From Forficula auricularia (taxonomy: Eukaryota > Arthropoda > Insecta > Dermaptera > Forficulidae), in the NCBI GenBank assembly GCA_024734495.1, contig JALMQS010000187.1, positions 3,608,616 to 3,672,615 on the forward strand: 64,000 nucleotides of DNA, read 5' to 3'. This document shows positions 45,835 to 57,915 of this stretch, in pieces. The stretch's first letter is position 1. Each line of letters begins with the position of its first letter. The notes below the pieces were generated by a model, which worked only from the letters and a program-made list of their open reading frames with translations, was not told the origin of the DNA and made no database searches. A program made the translations under genes and the position numbers.

Positions 45835-46340
45835 TTACTTTATGCAATGCGAAGCATGGGGAAAGTATTGCAATCGGTCTGGCGGCAAGCGCGACTTCAA
45901 AGGGTCCTCAGGTAAAGACTACGGAACCCATGGACTCAATTAAGGTCACAAATTGAAGTATTCAATTAGATTGAATTTTAGCACGTGACGGTTTTGCTAA
46001 AAATTACCTGGGATCTCGCCGAGAGGCCAAAAAGTGCCATTTTTTTTGGAAGTGCGTGGGGATGGATGGATGGATGTATGTATGTGTGTGTATCGTTTTT
46101 TTCGTCCACGAATTTTTCCACACCGTCGCACCGATTGAATTGAAATTGAAAACCTACCAGTATTTTAACAAAATGAAGCGCTGATTAGTTTTTGGTACAT
46201 ATCGGTCCACAAACATTAGTACTTTATTTCAGTACTTTTTTAGTTTTTTCTAAATATCTTGAAAATGACTTAACCAATTTTGATGAAATTTAATATCCTA
46301 ATTAAGTACCTTGGGGACCACAAAAAAGGTTAAATAAAGT
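45835..46340 (+). repeat. Dispersed repeat (GCGAAGCATGGGG family), long copy
   Basis: TTACTTTATGCAATGCGAAG, CATGGGGAAAGTATTG, GGCAAGCGCGACTTCAAAG and GTAAAGACTACGGAACCCAT are shared with 50488-50590. After that the two copies diverge. A GGATGGATGGATGTATG run and the TTTCGTCCACGAATTTTTCC block follow here. Class not assigned. Confidence 0.65.
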
Positions 46341-46555
46341 TTTTAGTAAATTTATATTTTAAAGTACTTTACTCTAGGATAATATAGTACTTTTTTAATT
46401 TTTTATTTTAAATTCCTTAAAATTTATTCATTTGATCGTTTTAATATAGCTCATTCAACCTAACTTAAGTAAGAATGGTTAGGCTTCTCGCTGTGAAATG
46501 CTAAAAATTTGGGAGGAAATTTTATAAGTAACCATAGCAACTGCGTTGTTTTCTT

Positions 46556-47205
46556 ATCCGTTACCATTCCTGAAGACATGGAGGAATCGAGTTAAAATCA
46601 AAAATAGTGATTGATTCTCATCTAGTACTTGAGGAATAACCATTCTATATTGGATTTTTGACGTTTCGGTTTTTATTGGTAACCATTGCTGAAGACATAG
46701 AGGAATCGAGTTAAAATCAAAAATAGCGATTGATTCTCATCTAGTACTTGAGAAATAACCATTCTATATTGGATTTTTGACGTTTCGGTTTTTATTGGTA
46801 ACCATTGCTGAAGACATAGAGGAATCGAGTTAAAATCAAAAATAGCGATTGATTCTCATCTAGTACTTGAGGAATAACCATTCTATATTGGATTTTTGAC
46901 GTTTCGGTTTTTATTGGTAACCATTGCAGAAGACATGGAGGAATTGACTTAAAATCAAAAATATCGATTGATTCTCATCTATTACTTGAGGAATAACAAT
47001 TCTACATTAGATTGTTGACGCTTTGATTATTATTGGTAACCATTGCTGAAGACATGGAGGAATCGGCTTAAAATCAAAAATAACGATCGATTCTTATCTA
47101 ATACTAGAGGAATAACCTTATTGCATTCCATTTTTGATGTTTTGACTATTAATGGCAACCTCTACTGAAAACGTGGAGGAATCGACTTAAAATCAAAAAG
47201 ATCTA
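46556..47205 (+). repeat. 119-bp tandem array
   Basis: Units start at about 46561, 46681, 46800, 46919, 47038 and 47156 (the last partial), so the period is about 119 bp. Consensus landmarks are TGGTAACCATTGCTGAAGAC, GAGGAATCGAGTTAAAATC, TTGATTCTCATCTAGTACTT, GAGGAATAACCATTCTATAT and GGATTTTTGACGTTTCGG. The first three units are nearly identical, later ones diverge progressively. No coding signal. Confidence 0.9.
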
Positions 47206-47403
47206 AACAATGCGAATGCAATAAGGTTATTCCTCTAGTATTAGATAAGAATCGATCGTTATTTTTGATTTTAAGTCGATTCCTCCATGTCTTCAGCACT
47301 GGTTACCAATAATAATCGAAGCGACAAAAATCTAATGTAGAATTGTTATTCCTCAAGTAATAGATGAGAATCAATCGCTATTTTTGAATTTAAGTCAACA
47401 TGG
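47206..47403 (-). repeat. Inverted copy closing the 119-bp array (fold-back)
   Basis: About 1.6 units in reverse orientation: GGTTATTCCTCTAGTATTAG, ATCGATCGTTATTTTTGATT, GATTCCTCCATGTCTTCAGC. It matches the last, most diverged units of the array most closely (the shared ATCGATC and ATTAGATAAG forms). Array and inverted copy could fold into a hairpin with a short loop near 47205. Confidence 0.85.
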
Positions 47404-47564
47404 ACTGCAAATAGCAAGTGATATCTGATTAATAATAAAGGAATAAACATATTAATATTTCAAATGAATTTGGATAAAGTTTAGCAACGATCCGTTGCAG
47501 TTTATTTTATCCGCTTTTATTTAACCATCTCTCTGTTCATTTGTTTTGATAATAGTGATGCAGA
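47404..47564. other. AT-rich spacer
   Basis: Nothing supportable seen. Confidence 0.4.
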
Positions 47565-47745
47565 AGAATGAAAGCTTTTGCCAGAGTAGCAGAAATTCTT
47601 TATATATTGAAGGAGACAATAAAAGGGTGTGTCTTCTGCTGGAATTATAAATTTTATTTATTTATAACGAGACTATAGTTTCGAGGGCTTTGCCTCTTCA
47701 TCAGTCTATTACAATGGATTCACAGGAATTAATTTATGAATGATT
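47565..47745 (-). repeat. Hammerhead repeat family, full-length copy
   Basis: Complete order from the outer end: TTTTGCCAGAGTAGCAGAA, TTGAAGGAGACAATAAAAG, TCTTCTGCTGGAATTATAA, ATTTATTTATAACGAGAC, hairpin and core, then ATTCACAGGAATTAATTTAT. This is the best reference copy in the window for the family. No ORF. Confidence 0.8.
47671..47704 (-). ncRNA. Hammerhead-ribozyme-like motif
   Basis: Minus strand: CTGATGA (plus 47698-47704), one A, GAGG pairing with CCTC around CAAAGC, GAAA, CTATAG, TC. One base shorter in the stem II loop than the 15.3-kb copy. Confidence 0.6.
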
Positions 47746-49208
47746 CAATAAGTTTTAGCCTGTAAACTCGATGATGGACTAATAATCCGAAATATATTGA
47801 GTTTGTATAAACCTCTTTGAGTTTTATTTCATTCACTGTGAAACTACATAACCTTTACTTTATTAATTATTATAAATATCTTCAATTAAAGTGATTATTT
47901 ATAAAGAAAGGTCTTCTGGCCAGAATAGTTTATTATAGTGATATATATGTATAATAGTATAAAAGCATGGCATCAAATCAAAACGAGTATTATCAGAAAA
48001 GCTTGTAATTTGTATCAAAATTGTGTATGTCTTCCAAAGAAGATTTCAGTTGGGTCACTATAATAATAATAGAAAAATAATAATGAAGTTCAAATTCTCA
48101 TGCTCTGTGAAAAGCGGAACAGGTCAGAACACCTCTCTTCATTCATTTCATAATAAGCATCGCCAAAATCTGGATTTTCTCAGGGCAATCTGAGGTGCGA
48201 CCTTCATTTCAAACAGAAACCTTTCTTATTTAACTGACCTCTTAATCTTATAATTCATCTTCCTATTCTTGCTTCTGACGTAGGTATCTCCACTCTTGCT
48301 GGCATCAATGAATTCAAAACGTACTCTTGTTTAGCCTTGGCATAAAAATGAATACATTCGAAATTTAATTAGAATGTTATTGTTTATCGTACTCTGATAT
48401 CATTTCTACATTCTAAATGTTAAAAATTAGTGAAAGAAGTAGTTGTCGTTATTACTATTATTATTATAAATGTAGGTACTATAGAAAATTGATTTCGCAA
48501 AAATTTAAAAGGCATGAAAATACACACCATCAACATTGAACTATAATCTGGATAGCAATTACATTAATACATTCTAAATATTATTTAATTTCTCTAACAA
48601 ATTTAAACATAGAAACTACCTCTTTTTTTTGAATAATCTAAAAACTTTGAAATTCAAATTACACTTATTTTGAACTGTAATTTTTTCCTCTTAATCGGGC
48701 AACTCAAAATCTTGACATTTTTTTCATTACTTATGTATTTCTAACATAAATATAAAATATATGGTGGGTGTGCCACATGGTTCAATCTCTTCTTCTTTGA
48801 AATCATCCTCTCAATTGTGAAATTTCTCACTTAGGTCCACTGGAATTCAGAAACACCTATAGTAAGTAAGGGACCATTTGCGACGGACAGTTTGAAGTAC
48901 AATTTAGAAAAATTCTAGAAATACATAAATATTACAGCTAAGAGGATTTCTTAAGGTTCACAGATTAGAACAAAAAACTAGCTGTGGAACTTCATACCGA
49001 TACCTAACCTAAATTTCGTATTGTTGGGCAACTTACCGCCGCGAAATACTACACATACACACACACAGCGACTAATAAAAATTTAGACACTTTTGACTTC
49101 TGAAGACTACAAAATCGTTTTTTTCTTAATCCGATTTTTATCCAAGATTATTTTTTACTTTAATGTAGAATTGTCATAGTCAAAATAACTACTACTATTT
49201 TACTAGAC
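47746..49208. other. AT-rich stretch, no gene supported
   Basis: No supportable gene or boundary. The CACACACACA run near 49063 is a short microsatellite. Confidence 0.4.
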
Positions 49209-49216
49209 CTACGATG

Positions 49217-49409
49217 CAGGGGTGGATTCAGGCTGCAGCCTAGGCCGTTTAAATATACGGTCAAAAAATACACTAACAATTAAAAAATAAATTACTTGTA
49301 CACTATTTCATATAAAAATCTTCAACTAACCCTAACTTTTAAGTTAACTGAGTAGGCCCCCAAACACTTGGTCCAGGATCCCCAAAGTTAACGGTCTGGT
49401 CCGCCTCTG
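49217..49409. mobile_element. hAT-type MITE, 193 bp
   Basis: Starts CAGGGGTGGATTCAGG and ends GGTCCGCCTCTG, imperfect inverted ends of hAT type. Flanked by an exact 8-bp duplication CTACGATG (49209-49216 and 49410-49417). Internal AGGCCGTTTAAATA and TAGGCCCCCAAACAC segments resemble the subterminal parts of larger hAT elements. Non-coding. Confidence 0.9.
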
Positions 49410-49417
49410 CTACGATG

Positions 49418-50487
49418 CTTCTAATTTGCACCCTTCTCAATCAAATTAAATTGTCAAACCAGTTCTTTTCGTCTATTCGTTTATTTTTATGACCCCAGGG
49501 CTACAAGATCTGAGTCTACAATCACCTTCACATCTTTTCCTCATCTCCTGAATGCTCTGTGCTTTTCAGGAATGCAGATTCTGTTGCACATTCTGGGTGT
49601 GCACATTTTGTTTAATTTTTTTTCATCAACTAAAACAAATAAATAATTACTATTGCACATATCTTTAACAATGAAGTTTAGTTTGATCAATTATTAAATA
49701 CTTCCACGGATGTTTTTTTTTTTTAATAGTAGAATAAAAGTATCTAAATTTGGATAAAAGTGTTTTTATTATGAATGATTTTTTTAAGAGTAAGAAACAG
49801 ACAAGAAACTTATCGAGAGAAAAAAATTGCGAAATTAAAAACAGAGATGGAGAAATTTTGTCAAAAAAGGAATGGAAATCTCTAGTTTGGACATGGAATT
49901 CGAAAGAATTATTTGCTTGTGTTTCAGTCAGCTGATAAAACGTTATGTATTCTTTCACTTTCTATTGTAACAGGTTAGCAGTTAATTTTTTTTTAATTGC
50001 TCCCATTAGTAGGCTTTTTCGAGTGGAGGCAAGCGTGGAAACAGCAAACAATGCTAGACTGCCTCTCTCTTTCAGAAGTCCAAGAAGTGCAAATAGTCAA
50101 GAATCTAAGCATTTACTAATGAATGAGTTCTTTTTCAACCAAAACATCGACTCATTATACTGCTACTCGCTACCGTTAAAATACTTTTTCTAAAATTTGC
50201 TTATCTGATTTCTAAGCAACCCAGAATTTTTTTTAGTTTTATCAACTACATGGCTTACTGTTATTGATTCAATGTTTTTTTCGCTATTGCGAATTTAACG
50301 CATTTAAAATTTAGCATATGATGATATGATAATAGTAATTAATGATTTTTAAAGGTAAATATGTAAATTTTAAATCACATCTATGGTGTAAAACATACAC
50401 GGGCACAAATTTATTACTTACTAAAAATTTCCACAACAATGTATTATTATTCGTTTTTTGGATTTCTGTTTGAGATATTTTTTTACT
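49418..50487. other. AT-rich stretch, no gene supported
   Basis: Several overlapping short ORFs on both strands (49665-49958, 49750-49935, 49945-50193) have no recognised domain. Confidence 0.35.
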
Positions 50488-50595
50488 TTATCCAATGCGA
50501 AGCATGGGGAAAGTATTGTAATCGGTCTCGCGGCAAGCGCGACTTCAAAGTGTCCTCAGGTAAAGACTACGGAACCCATTAACTCAATTTTTTAA
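50488..50595 (+). repeat. Dispersed repeat (GCGAAGCATGGGG family), short copy
   Basis: About 100 bases almost identical to 45835-45950 (TTACTTTATCCAATGCGAAG to ACTACGGAACCCATTAACTC), then an abrupt join to a different repeat at about 50595. Confidence 0.7.
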
Positions 50596-50599
50596 ATTT

Positions 50600-51050
50600 T
50601 GAATTTGGAACTAGATTTCAAGATTTCCGAAGAAATAATCATCATTTTGGCCTATTTTCGACTATTTTCATTAGAAATAAATTTTGAATTAGATACTGAT
50701 CTGAAAGAAAAATTGAATATTGTCTCTTTATTAAAATTTTATATTAATTATCTAGGCAGGAATATATATAAACAAATACTAATACATATCACTTTTTGTA
50801 AGTGTGCAGGTATGTATTTACATATAGGCACGAGAAGCTATTTCCAAGTATAAAATTTATGAAAAGTAAAATTAGAAGCTCACTATGAGCTAAAAAAATA
50901 ATAAAGTTCATATTCATACATTATTAACTATCTTTTTGATTAACAAATAGAATAGAAATCAATAGAATTATAATATTTTATCCGCGGTCAGAGACAATTT
51001 TTTTCTTCTTCAAATGTGGCCTGTGTAAGCCAAAAGGTTGGACTGGACAC
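50600..51050 (+). repeat. Dispersed repeat with hAT-like right end
   Basis: The left part matches 6985-7065. The right end CCAAAAGGTTGGACTGGAC (about 51020-51042) is a hAT-like terminal sequence and the inverse of GGCTGTCCAACC at 6929. An 84-codon ORF inside is not recognisable. Confidence 0.5.
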
Positions 51051-52548
51051 CCCTTTCTTAGAGAAGGTTTCTCAAACTTTCAATAAATCCTGAAATTTTA
51101 AAGCAATACCTTGTTTATTTTGTAGTGAAAACGGATAGATAGATATTGGCGAAATTAGCAAGCGTTAGAGGTTCTTACCATCGGTGAATAACAAATATAT
51201 TCTTATGATGGAGACAAGCTGTTGTTCATTGAAAGCTTTCTACCGTATATGTCAGAGGGTGAATTCGTATCAAATTCGCGTTACTTTATTAATTGCATAT
51301 ATCATGAATATATGTCACCATTTTCGCCAAAGCAATAAAATCAACCAAGTTGATAAGAAAACACGTAAAAATAGTAGAGAAAAATTTCAAATTTTTCTGA
51401 TTTTAGACACAATATTAGATAGATATAAAATGAAGTAATCACTCATCACATTCTAGGCTTTCGCGGAACACTTATTTACTTTCCGTGGAACATCAGTCAT
51501 CCGCGATTTGGGAAAAAATGTTCTAAAGGCTGGAACACTCTTCTTCTCATTTTTCCAGGTACTTAATTAAATATGTTAAAAAAAACTCTTCCTGCATAGA
51601 GTTAAGTGCCGCCGGTAATAAAAGGCCTTCGGTGAAATCGATAGAAAGCAAAAAACTTAGAAATTAACTGAAAATTTTCAATACCGCTAAAAATATGGCA
51701 ATGCTCATCATATTTAAGCATCGCTGTTATTAAGTAAAGCCATACTGTTAATTCTAAGCTAATGTCACCTTAAACATTAACTGGTGTGTCGTCGTCAGCA
51801 TATCTATATTATTAATCTTAAAAGTTATTTGAACGTTTTTTTGTCTTTAGATCTAATATAGGTATAATATTACAATGAATCAAATTATTTACGAATATTA
51901 TTACTTACAAATTATTACTTTTCTTGCATTTTCGAAATTTAAATAAATTATTATTTTCTATTTGTTTTTAGTTAAATTCATATAAATTATTCAAATTTTA
52001 ATTAACATTTTGATTTACAAACTTGAAACATAATACCTACCTATTGGTTGCAAATGAGAACACTTTAGCTCTATAATAACAAGGAGCTTCGAGTGAATCA
52101 CTACCTACTCAATATTTACATTTTAATTAGTCCTTGTATTTAAAATTCATTTTAAATTTCGAAAGAAAAATTTAAAAACTCACACCAAGAACTTATTAAG
52201 TGCTTTGTAAGTTGATACGATAAAACTGTTTGAGCATAATGATTTTTTAGATTAAATCCAATTTTAGATCCAAAATTTATAACTTCTTTTATACTTTATT
52301 ATTTATTTATATATAGCAATATACTTTATATATTTTTATAAAGTTGGAAGATGCTAGCCCTTCTCCTGTGAGTCTAAAAAATCTAAAAAAATGTTTTGAT
52401 TCTCCATAGAATAACATTATAGTCCGAGAGCTAGTGAACGTCTGGATTCGGCGAGTAAGAATTTCACTTTCGGGATGTGTGCTGATCTCACTACAGTGTG
52501 GGATATATTATTTTCATTCTGAAATAATGGTCCAAAATGTTCACTAGC
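51051..52548. other. AT-rich stretch with a decayed hAT end
   Basis: 51462-51545 has CGCGGAACACTTATTTAC and CCGTGGAACATCAG, resembling the terminal region of the CAGTGGTTCCCAACC hAT family (20.4 kb) but heavily decayed. At 52424-52437 and 52539-52552 a GAGCTAGTGAAC-type pair is inverted. No gene seen. Confidence 0.4.
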
Positions 52549-52773
52549 TCTTAGACCAGGGGTGGCCACTAACCTTAACTTTGGGAGCCGCAAATTTATA
52601 AAACTGTTTCCAAGCGAGCCACATTGGAGATTAATTAATGGTTTATTAAAAAAAAGACACATTTTTTTATTTTATAAAATATAAATGGAGTAGGTAACAT
52701 TTTATTTTTTTCTCTACTTATAAAATTACAAAAATAATTTTTGTATTATTATTTTTTTAATTTAATTATTATA

Positions 52774-53551
52774 CAGGGTGGGGCATAAAGATCTACCTAA
52801 TTTTGAAGAGATATAAAAAATGAAAAAATTTAACTAGAAAAAACTAAATTTATTTTTGAAAAGAAAATAAATGAAATTTTTTTTAAATGTATTTTTAACA
52901 TTATTAGACAAAAAGGGGTGGGGTCAAAAAAATTCTAGCACTTTTGATCAAACTCAACCAAATTTTGTATACATATTCTGTGGATCCCCAGAAGGCTAGA
53001 AATGCAAAAAGTAACCAAATTTCGTATACATAGTTTGGTCGAAAGGGCTAGAATTTTCATTTTTCACCCTCCCCCCATTTAGGGTGGTTAGTTTTTGCAT
53101 TTCTAGCCCTCTGGGTATACAAAATTTTGGTTGATTTTGGTTGAAAGGGCTAGAATTTTCAATTGTGACCATCCCCCGTTTTGGGTGGTTAATTTTTTCA
53201 TTTCCAGTCTTCTGGGGATCCACAGAATATGTATACAAAATTTGGTTGAGTTTGGTCGAAATGGCTAGAATTTTCATTTTTCACCCCCTCCCCCTATTTT
53301 GGGTATAAGTTTTTGCATTTCTAGCCTTCTGGGAGTCCACAGAATATGTATATAAAATTTGTTGAGTTTGGTTGAAAGGGCTAGAATTTTCATTTTTGAC
53401 CCCTCCTCCCCCTTTTGTCTGATAATGTTTAAAATACATAAAAAAAATTATTTTATGTTCTTTTCAAAAATATATTCAGTTTTTTCCTAGTTAAATTTTT
53501 TCATTTTTTTATACCTCTTCAAAATGTGGTAGATCTTTATGGCACACCCTG
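52774..53551. mobile_element. TA-flanked DNA element (Tc1/mariner-like MITE), nested
   Basis: Flanked by TA on both sides (52772-52773, 53552-53553), with terminal inverted repeats CAGGGTGGGGCATAAAG and its near inverse GCACACCCTG. Pairing continues for some 80 bases (ATCTAC, TTTGAAGAG, AAATTTAACTAG). TA target duplication and a CAGGG terminus fit Tc1/mariner-type elements. No transposase. It sits inside the hAT element, so it inserted later. Confidence 0.8.
52918..53410. repeat. Tandem ~115-bp units, first one inverted
   Basis: A phrase GGCTAGAATTTTCATTTTT with a C-rich run, then TTTTTGCATTTCTAGCC, then ATACAAAATTTGGTTGAG recurs four times on the plus strand from about 53037. The first unit (52918-53010) has it inverted (CAAACTCAACCAAATTTTGT, GGCTAGAAATGCAAAAAG). 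So the interior of the nested element is itself a fold-back plus tandem array. Confidence 0.8.
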
Positions 53552-53657
53552 TACTTTTTAAAATCAGTATTATTCAAGAGGGTTCAAGAGCCGCACGAGA
53601 TTGACTAAAGAGCCCCATGCGGCTTGTGAGCCACGTTGTGGCCCCTCTGTCTTAGAC

Positions 53658-53982
53658 TATTACTTGATACACAATACACACAGTTGGAGTATTACTCTCA
53701 AAAATTCTCAAATCATTGTTGTTGTTTTTTTTTATTTTGGTTAAAGAAATGTCTAAGACGCGAAGAAATATAATTTTCTTGCTTGAAAATAAATTTTTCT
53801 ATCTGTCTGTCTGGATCATATATCCCCGATGACTTTCGCAAATGCAAAATCGTAAAAAGTTAGTTTTGGTGCCAAAATATTTTTATTTTCAAAAGTTTAG
53901 ATTTTGGTCTTTCTTGCTATCTAGCTACTTCTTCTTCCTTGTGTCCGGCAGCCCAAGAATCACACATTACTCCAGAACTTGG
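53658..53982. other. Spacer
   Basis: Contains a short CTATCTGTCTGTCTGG run near 53801. Nothing else supportable. Confidence 0.35.
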
Positions 53983-54297
53983 CTAGTTCCACCCTCCATC
54001 GCTCGGAATAAAGAGTTCGTCCTGATTCGTCCCGAAAATATTAGCAGGCGAGTTAGGGCATTCAAATAGATGGGGCATTGTTTGTGTAGCTCCACATTCG
54101 CAGAGGTCGTCTTCAATGTATCTCCATAAGAAGATTTGACTTAGAACGCCCCACGCCCGTAATCTATTTAAAACACGCCATATGGGCCATTTCAGCTCGT
54201 TGCCTGGAGCCAGGTTTTCCAGAGGTTTTAGTGGAAACATATTTGGCGCATCATTCATCCATAGCTCCAGGCGGGTTTCTTTTGGTGTCTTTGTCAA
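53983..54297 (-). pseudogene. C-terminal fragment of a non-LTR retrotransposon ORF2
   Basis: The minus-strand frame contains WRVLNRLRAWGV, then DDLCECGATQTMPHLFECP. The C-E-C-G-A-x-Q-T-M-x-H-L-x-x-C-P pattern with an upstream LNRLR motif is the C-terminal zinc-knuckle-like region of jockey/I/R1-type LINE ORF2. It is only about 100 codons, lacks RT, and is not from the same region as the 44-kb LINE's tail. A dead fragment. Confidence 0.75.
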
Positions 54298-57200
54298 GGC
54301 AGTCTAGCTACTGAAATTCAAATTGAAAAATGCAAAAAACTATATTTCTTTTAGCTAATGATAAATTTGAAACGAAAGTTTGTATCAATTTGCAGGTTCT
54401 CGAAAAAAAGCTTTCACGATTTTTTCTAATTAAAATTTTAACTACGATTTTTTATTTCTGACTAAAATAATTTGAAAATTATAACTCTATATCTTATTTA
54501 CTCTAAAGAGAGACATTCAGCGTAGCTAATCTAATATAGGTTTTCATTTTACGATATTATGAACCCTATAAAAAATTCATCCTTTTTAGATCTCTTTAAC
54601 TGTATAAATCCTACATATAGAAGAATCACTCACATTGAACAGTTTAGTTTCTGTACCTATCAACATTTAATAACTGTAAATCTATGGGCTGAAATGTCGT
54701 GTAAAATCATTGAAAATTTCAAATCATTTACAATTTCTCTAGTTTTTCATATAATATCAATTTATATCAAAGTGTAGTCAATATTTTGAATTGGCTAACA
54801 CTTTAAAGTGACTAGCTCACTAGAATCCTAATAATTGAATATTTTTTAAAAATTCCATAATATTCTTACTATACAAAGAAAAAATTAACCTCCAGCTATA
54901 TGTATTATTCAGTTATTCATATTTCTTTCAAAAGTAACCAGTGTTTATTTTTTGAATACATTCGTCTTAACATTACTTTAAAGATAAAAAAATCTATATT
55001 CAACTTGATGGTCACCGATTAAATATTCTTTCAGAGATTCTAAAAAAAAGTTTTTTGTGATCCTACATCACCTCTCGAATGATATTTTTCTAGTAAGAGT
55101 CACGGCTGTTAAATATTTATGAATCTACCGAGAGAGCAACACGATATTATAATTTTTCTCGATTTTTCTTTTAATAGCTAACTTACCTGGTTACCCACAT
55201 TAAAGAAATAAAAAATCATCATAACATGTTTTTAATTTAAAATTAAACACCTGTAGCTAGTGGTGGAAACAACATTACAAAATCAATTAAGATATTTTAA
55301 AACTCGGTAGGATGAATACAAAATTTTTGCGTTGTTCAAATTTTAATACTATTTTTTCTTTGAGGAAGAAAATTTATGAAAGTAATTTTTATACCAATTT
55401 TTTCTCAGCTTAAAGTTTTTTCAAAATAACTCAACCTAAATAATAGTTTTTTTCTAAAGGAGGATTGCAATTTAATTGGGAATCTTAAAATAATAATTAA
55501 ATTAATAATTAAAACATGAATTATGAGAGGTCCGAAATAAAACTTTTAACATGAGTAAATTATTGCATGGGAGTCTGCGAAGGATTCGAGAAAGAAAGCT
55601 GAAACCTGGTATAAAACTGCAACATAATACTAGAAACTTTGTATAAAAATTCAAATCAATATTTCGTAAATCATTTCCCACATGAAGATTATTTTTGATT
55701 TTCAGCATTTTACAACTATTAGCTCCTAAACTAGCAGGCCTAAAGTCAAATCAGTTATTTAAAATGAAAAAATATATACATATTTCGGAACCAAAATGAT
55801 CTCTTAAAGAAATATTCCTCTCATTTTTATCGGACTCTTAGACAAAGAATAAAAGAATAATTTTATTAAGATACATATTAAAATCAAAATAGTAAAAACT
55901 ATAGAAATTTTAATGATTTGGCAATTTTGTCGTCACTGAGCGTTCGACCCAGAGAGCTGAAACTTGGCACAAAGAATCAGCATATTAATAAAACCTTTTT
56001 TACCATATTTCTTATATATAATTCGATATATTTTTCTGATCCGCATTTTTTAAGTGGAACTTTTGAAAATAGAAAGAAAGTCCAAAAGCAAATCGGCTTT
56101 TGGTTTTCATTATATTTTGCCACCCGAACGAACTTTCTAAGACTTGTCGACAGACAGACATACAACAACAAAAAATTATGTTTGAAAATGACATATTTTT
56201 TTTATCAAATTAATATTTGCGTTATCTCGAGCGTACCGAATGATGGGTAAATTTTGAATGAATTCAATATTTCGTTTGAGTAATAAAAATTCATTTTATA
56301 TTAAATATTGGTGAATCTAAACTTATATATAGTATAAAATAGATAATTTTTAAATACGACGTACGACCATCATTATACTGAGAATTTTTTTTATTTTTGT
56401 ATTCTTAATTTATTACTTTAACTTGATGTAAGAGTGAGAGTAAGAAAAAACCATAAACTCGAAAAAAAACATTTCTGTCCCAACAGATAACGGTCCTCGA
56501 TCTACAGGTCAATTCAATTCTTGGTGATGGTGGAAATCTTCATTTAGTGTTACCAGACTCACTCGATTCTACTTACCCCGTTAATTTTATGAAGTGTGTT
56601 GAGTTAAATGTATTTGTTCAACATATCGACTTTTGTGGTTGTGGTTTTTATACTAAGGAATTTCCACGCTATAAGTAACATACACCGCATGAAGTTCCTT
56701 CAATTAATGGTTTAGTCCTCGCTAGGTCTTAAAACCAGAGGCATTATTTAGCTATTAGTTAAGGTCAAGTTCTTTCGCCTTCTAACGTTTCTTATTATAT
56801 AAATTATACAGTTGAATTTGAATTGCCTATTTAATAAATTAAACATTGAATAAGAATGAAAGTTAGTATTCTTCCTCTTGTTGTGCCATACTCGTTTTTC
56901 AGGGTTTGTGAATGATATGCAGAGAATTCCTTTTATAGTAATATCCTGAAAAAATGTTAATTGTGGGCTGATTCATTTTTACTATGAATTTGTTGAATTT
57001 ATGTTACTGAAGAAAATTTTATAACTTTATATTAGGGAATTAATTCAGAATTACTCTAATAATAGTTTACCATGTTAGACCTTGTGAAATATTATTCTTA
57101 TCTGAAATATCTGTATTTGTATAGGGAAAATTCACATTATTGCTGATTTCACCTGATATCAAAAAAAGTTGTCAAGTGTCTGGTCAAATTTTGTGTGCGC

Positions 57201-57675
57201 TCTAACTTAAAAACGAATACAAATTTCAAAATTACTACTTACTTTTTTAATCAAATTAAAGAGTTGATTAGGTTTTTGTTGAAATTGGATCTTAAAAACT
57301 AGTTTTTTTTTAAAATCATTAATATATTATTTTTACGTTGTAATATAACTTTTTACTGGTCTTGAAGCCTGTTTTTAAAATAATTTTTAAATAAAAATAG
57401 CTTACTCTTTTTAGAAAATTTGTAAAGACTAAATACTATCTACACCTTAAAATTTAAAAATCATAATCAAAAGTTAGTCAAAAATTCAATATTCAATATT
57501 TCATAAATATTAGTCGAATAGTCTAGGAAGATAATTATAAAAATACTTCTGATATTATGATAAAACATACTGATATTTTTTTAACACTTTCTAGAAAATC
57601 ATTTTATCCGAACACACTTTTCATAAATACACTTTTTTGTGATGTATTAATATAAAATTAGTTTACTTTTCGAGA
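54298..57675. other. AT-rich stretch, no gene supported
   Basis: Anonymous AT-rich DNA. ORFs such as 55918-56250 overlap open antisense frames and show no domain. The phrase AGAGAGCTGAAACTTGGCAC near 55951, with a similar one near 55590, suggests decayed dispersed repeats ending in GACAGACAGACAT near 56150. Confidence 0.4.
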
Positions 57676-57915
57676 TAATAATAAAACTTGAGCAAGATGC
57701 GAGGTAGGTTTCACAAAAAGAAATAAAACAAAATTGAGTTTTGAATTCGATATAGTTTCGGGGGTGAGCCCATCATCAGGAGTCAAAGAAAACTTTCTTT
57801 CTTTGACTCCTGATGATGGGCTCACTCCCGAAATATATCGAATTCAAAACTCAATTTTGTTTTATTTCTTTTTTTGTGAAACCTACCTCGCATCTTGCTC
57901 AAGTTTTATTATTAT
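57676..57915. repeat. Near-perfect 240-bp palindrome with hammerhead-like core
   Basis: Left arm (57676-57790) and right arm (57796-57915) pair almost base for base. ATAAAACTTGAGCAAGATGC faces GCATCTTGCTCAAGTTTTAT, and GAGTCAAAGAAA faces TTTCTTTGACTC at the centre. Each arm contains the CCTGATGATGGG core. The 73-codon ORF spanning it is a by-product of the symmetry. The tight arms with almost no spacer make it a strong hairpin former. Confidence 0.9.
57810..57839 (+). ncRNA. Hammerhead-like motif in palindrome arm
   Basis: CTGATGA (57810-57816), one T, GGG pairing with CCC across CTCACT, GAAA (57830-57833), TATATC. The mirrored arm on the minus strand reads the same with GAAACTATATC. Stem III is shorter than in the GTC-type copies and the site would be ATC. 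It fits the same core-plus-one-base layout with a third stem II sequence. Confidence 0.5.

Larger units (their letters stand above)
52557..53649. mobile_element. hAT-type element with nested insertion, 1093 bp
   Basis: Starts CAGGGGTGGCCACTAACC and ends TTGTGGCCCCTCTG. Flanked by an exact 8-bp duplication TCTTAGAC (52549-52556 and 53650-53657). Terminal parts carry GGGAGCCGCAAATTTATAAA and AGAGCCGCACGAG, GCCCCATGCGGC phrases typical of this hAT MITE family. Without the nested 778-bp element it is about 315 bp. Non-coding. Confidence 0.9.
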
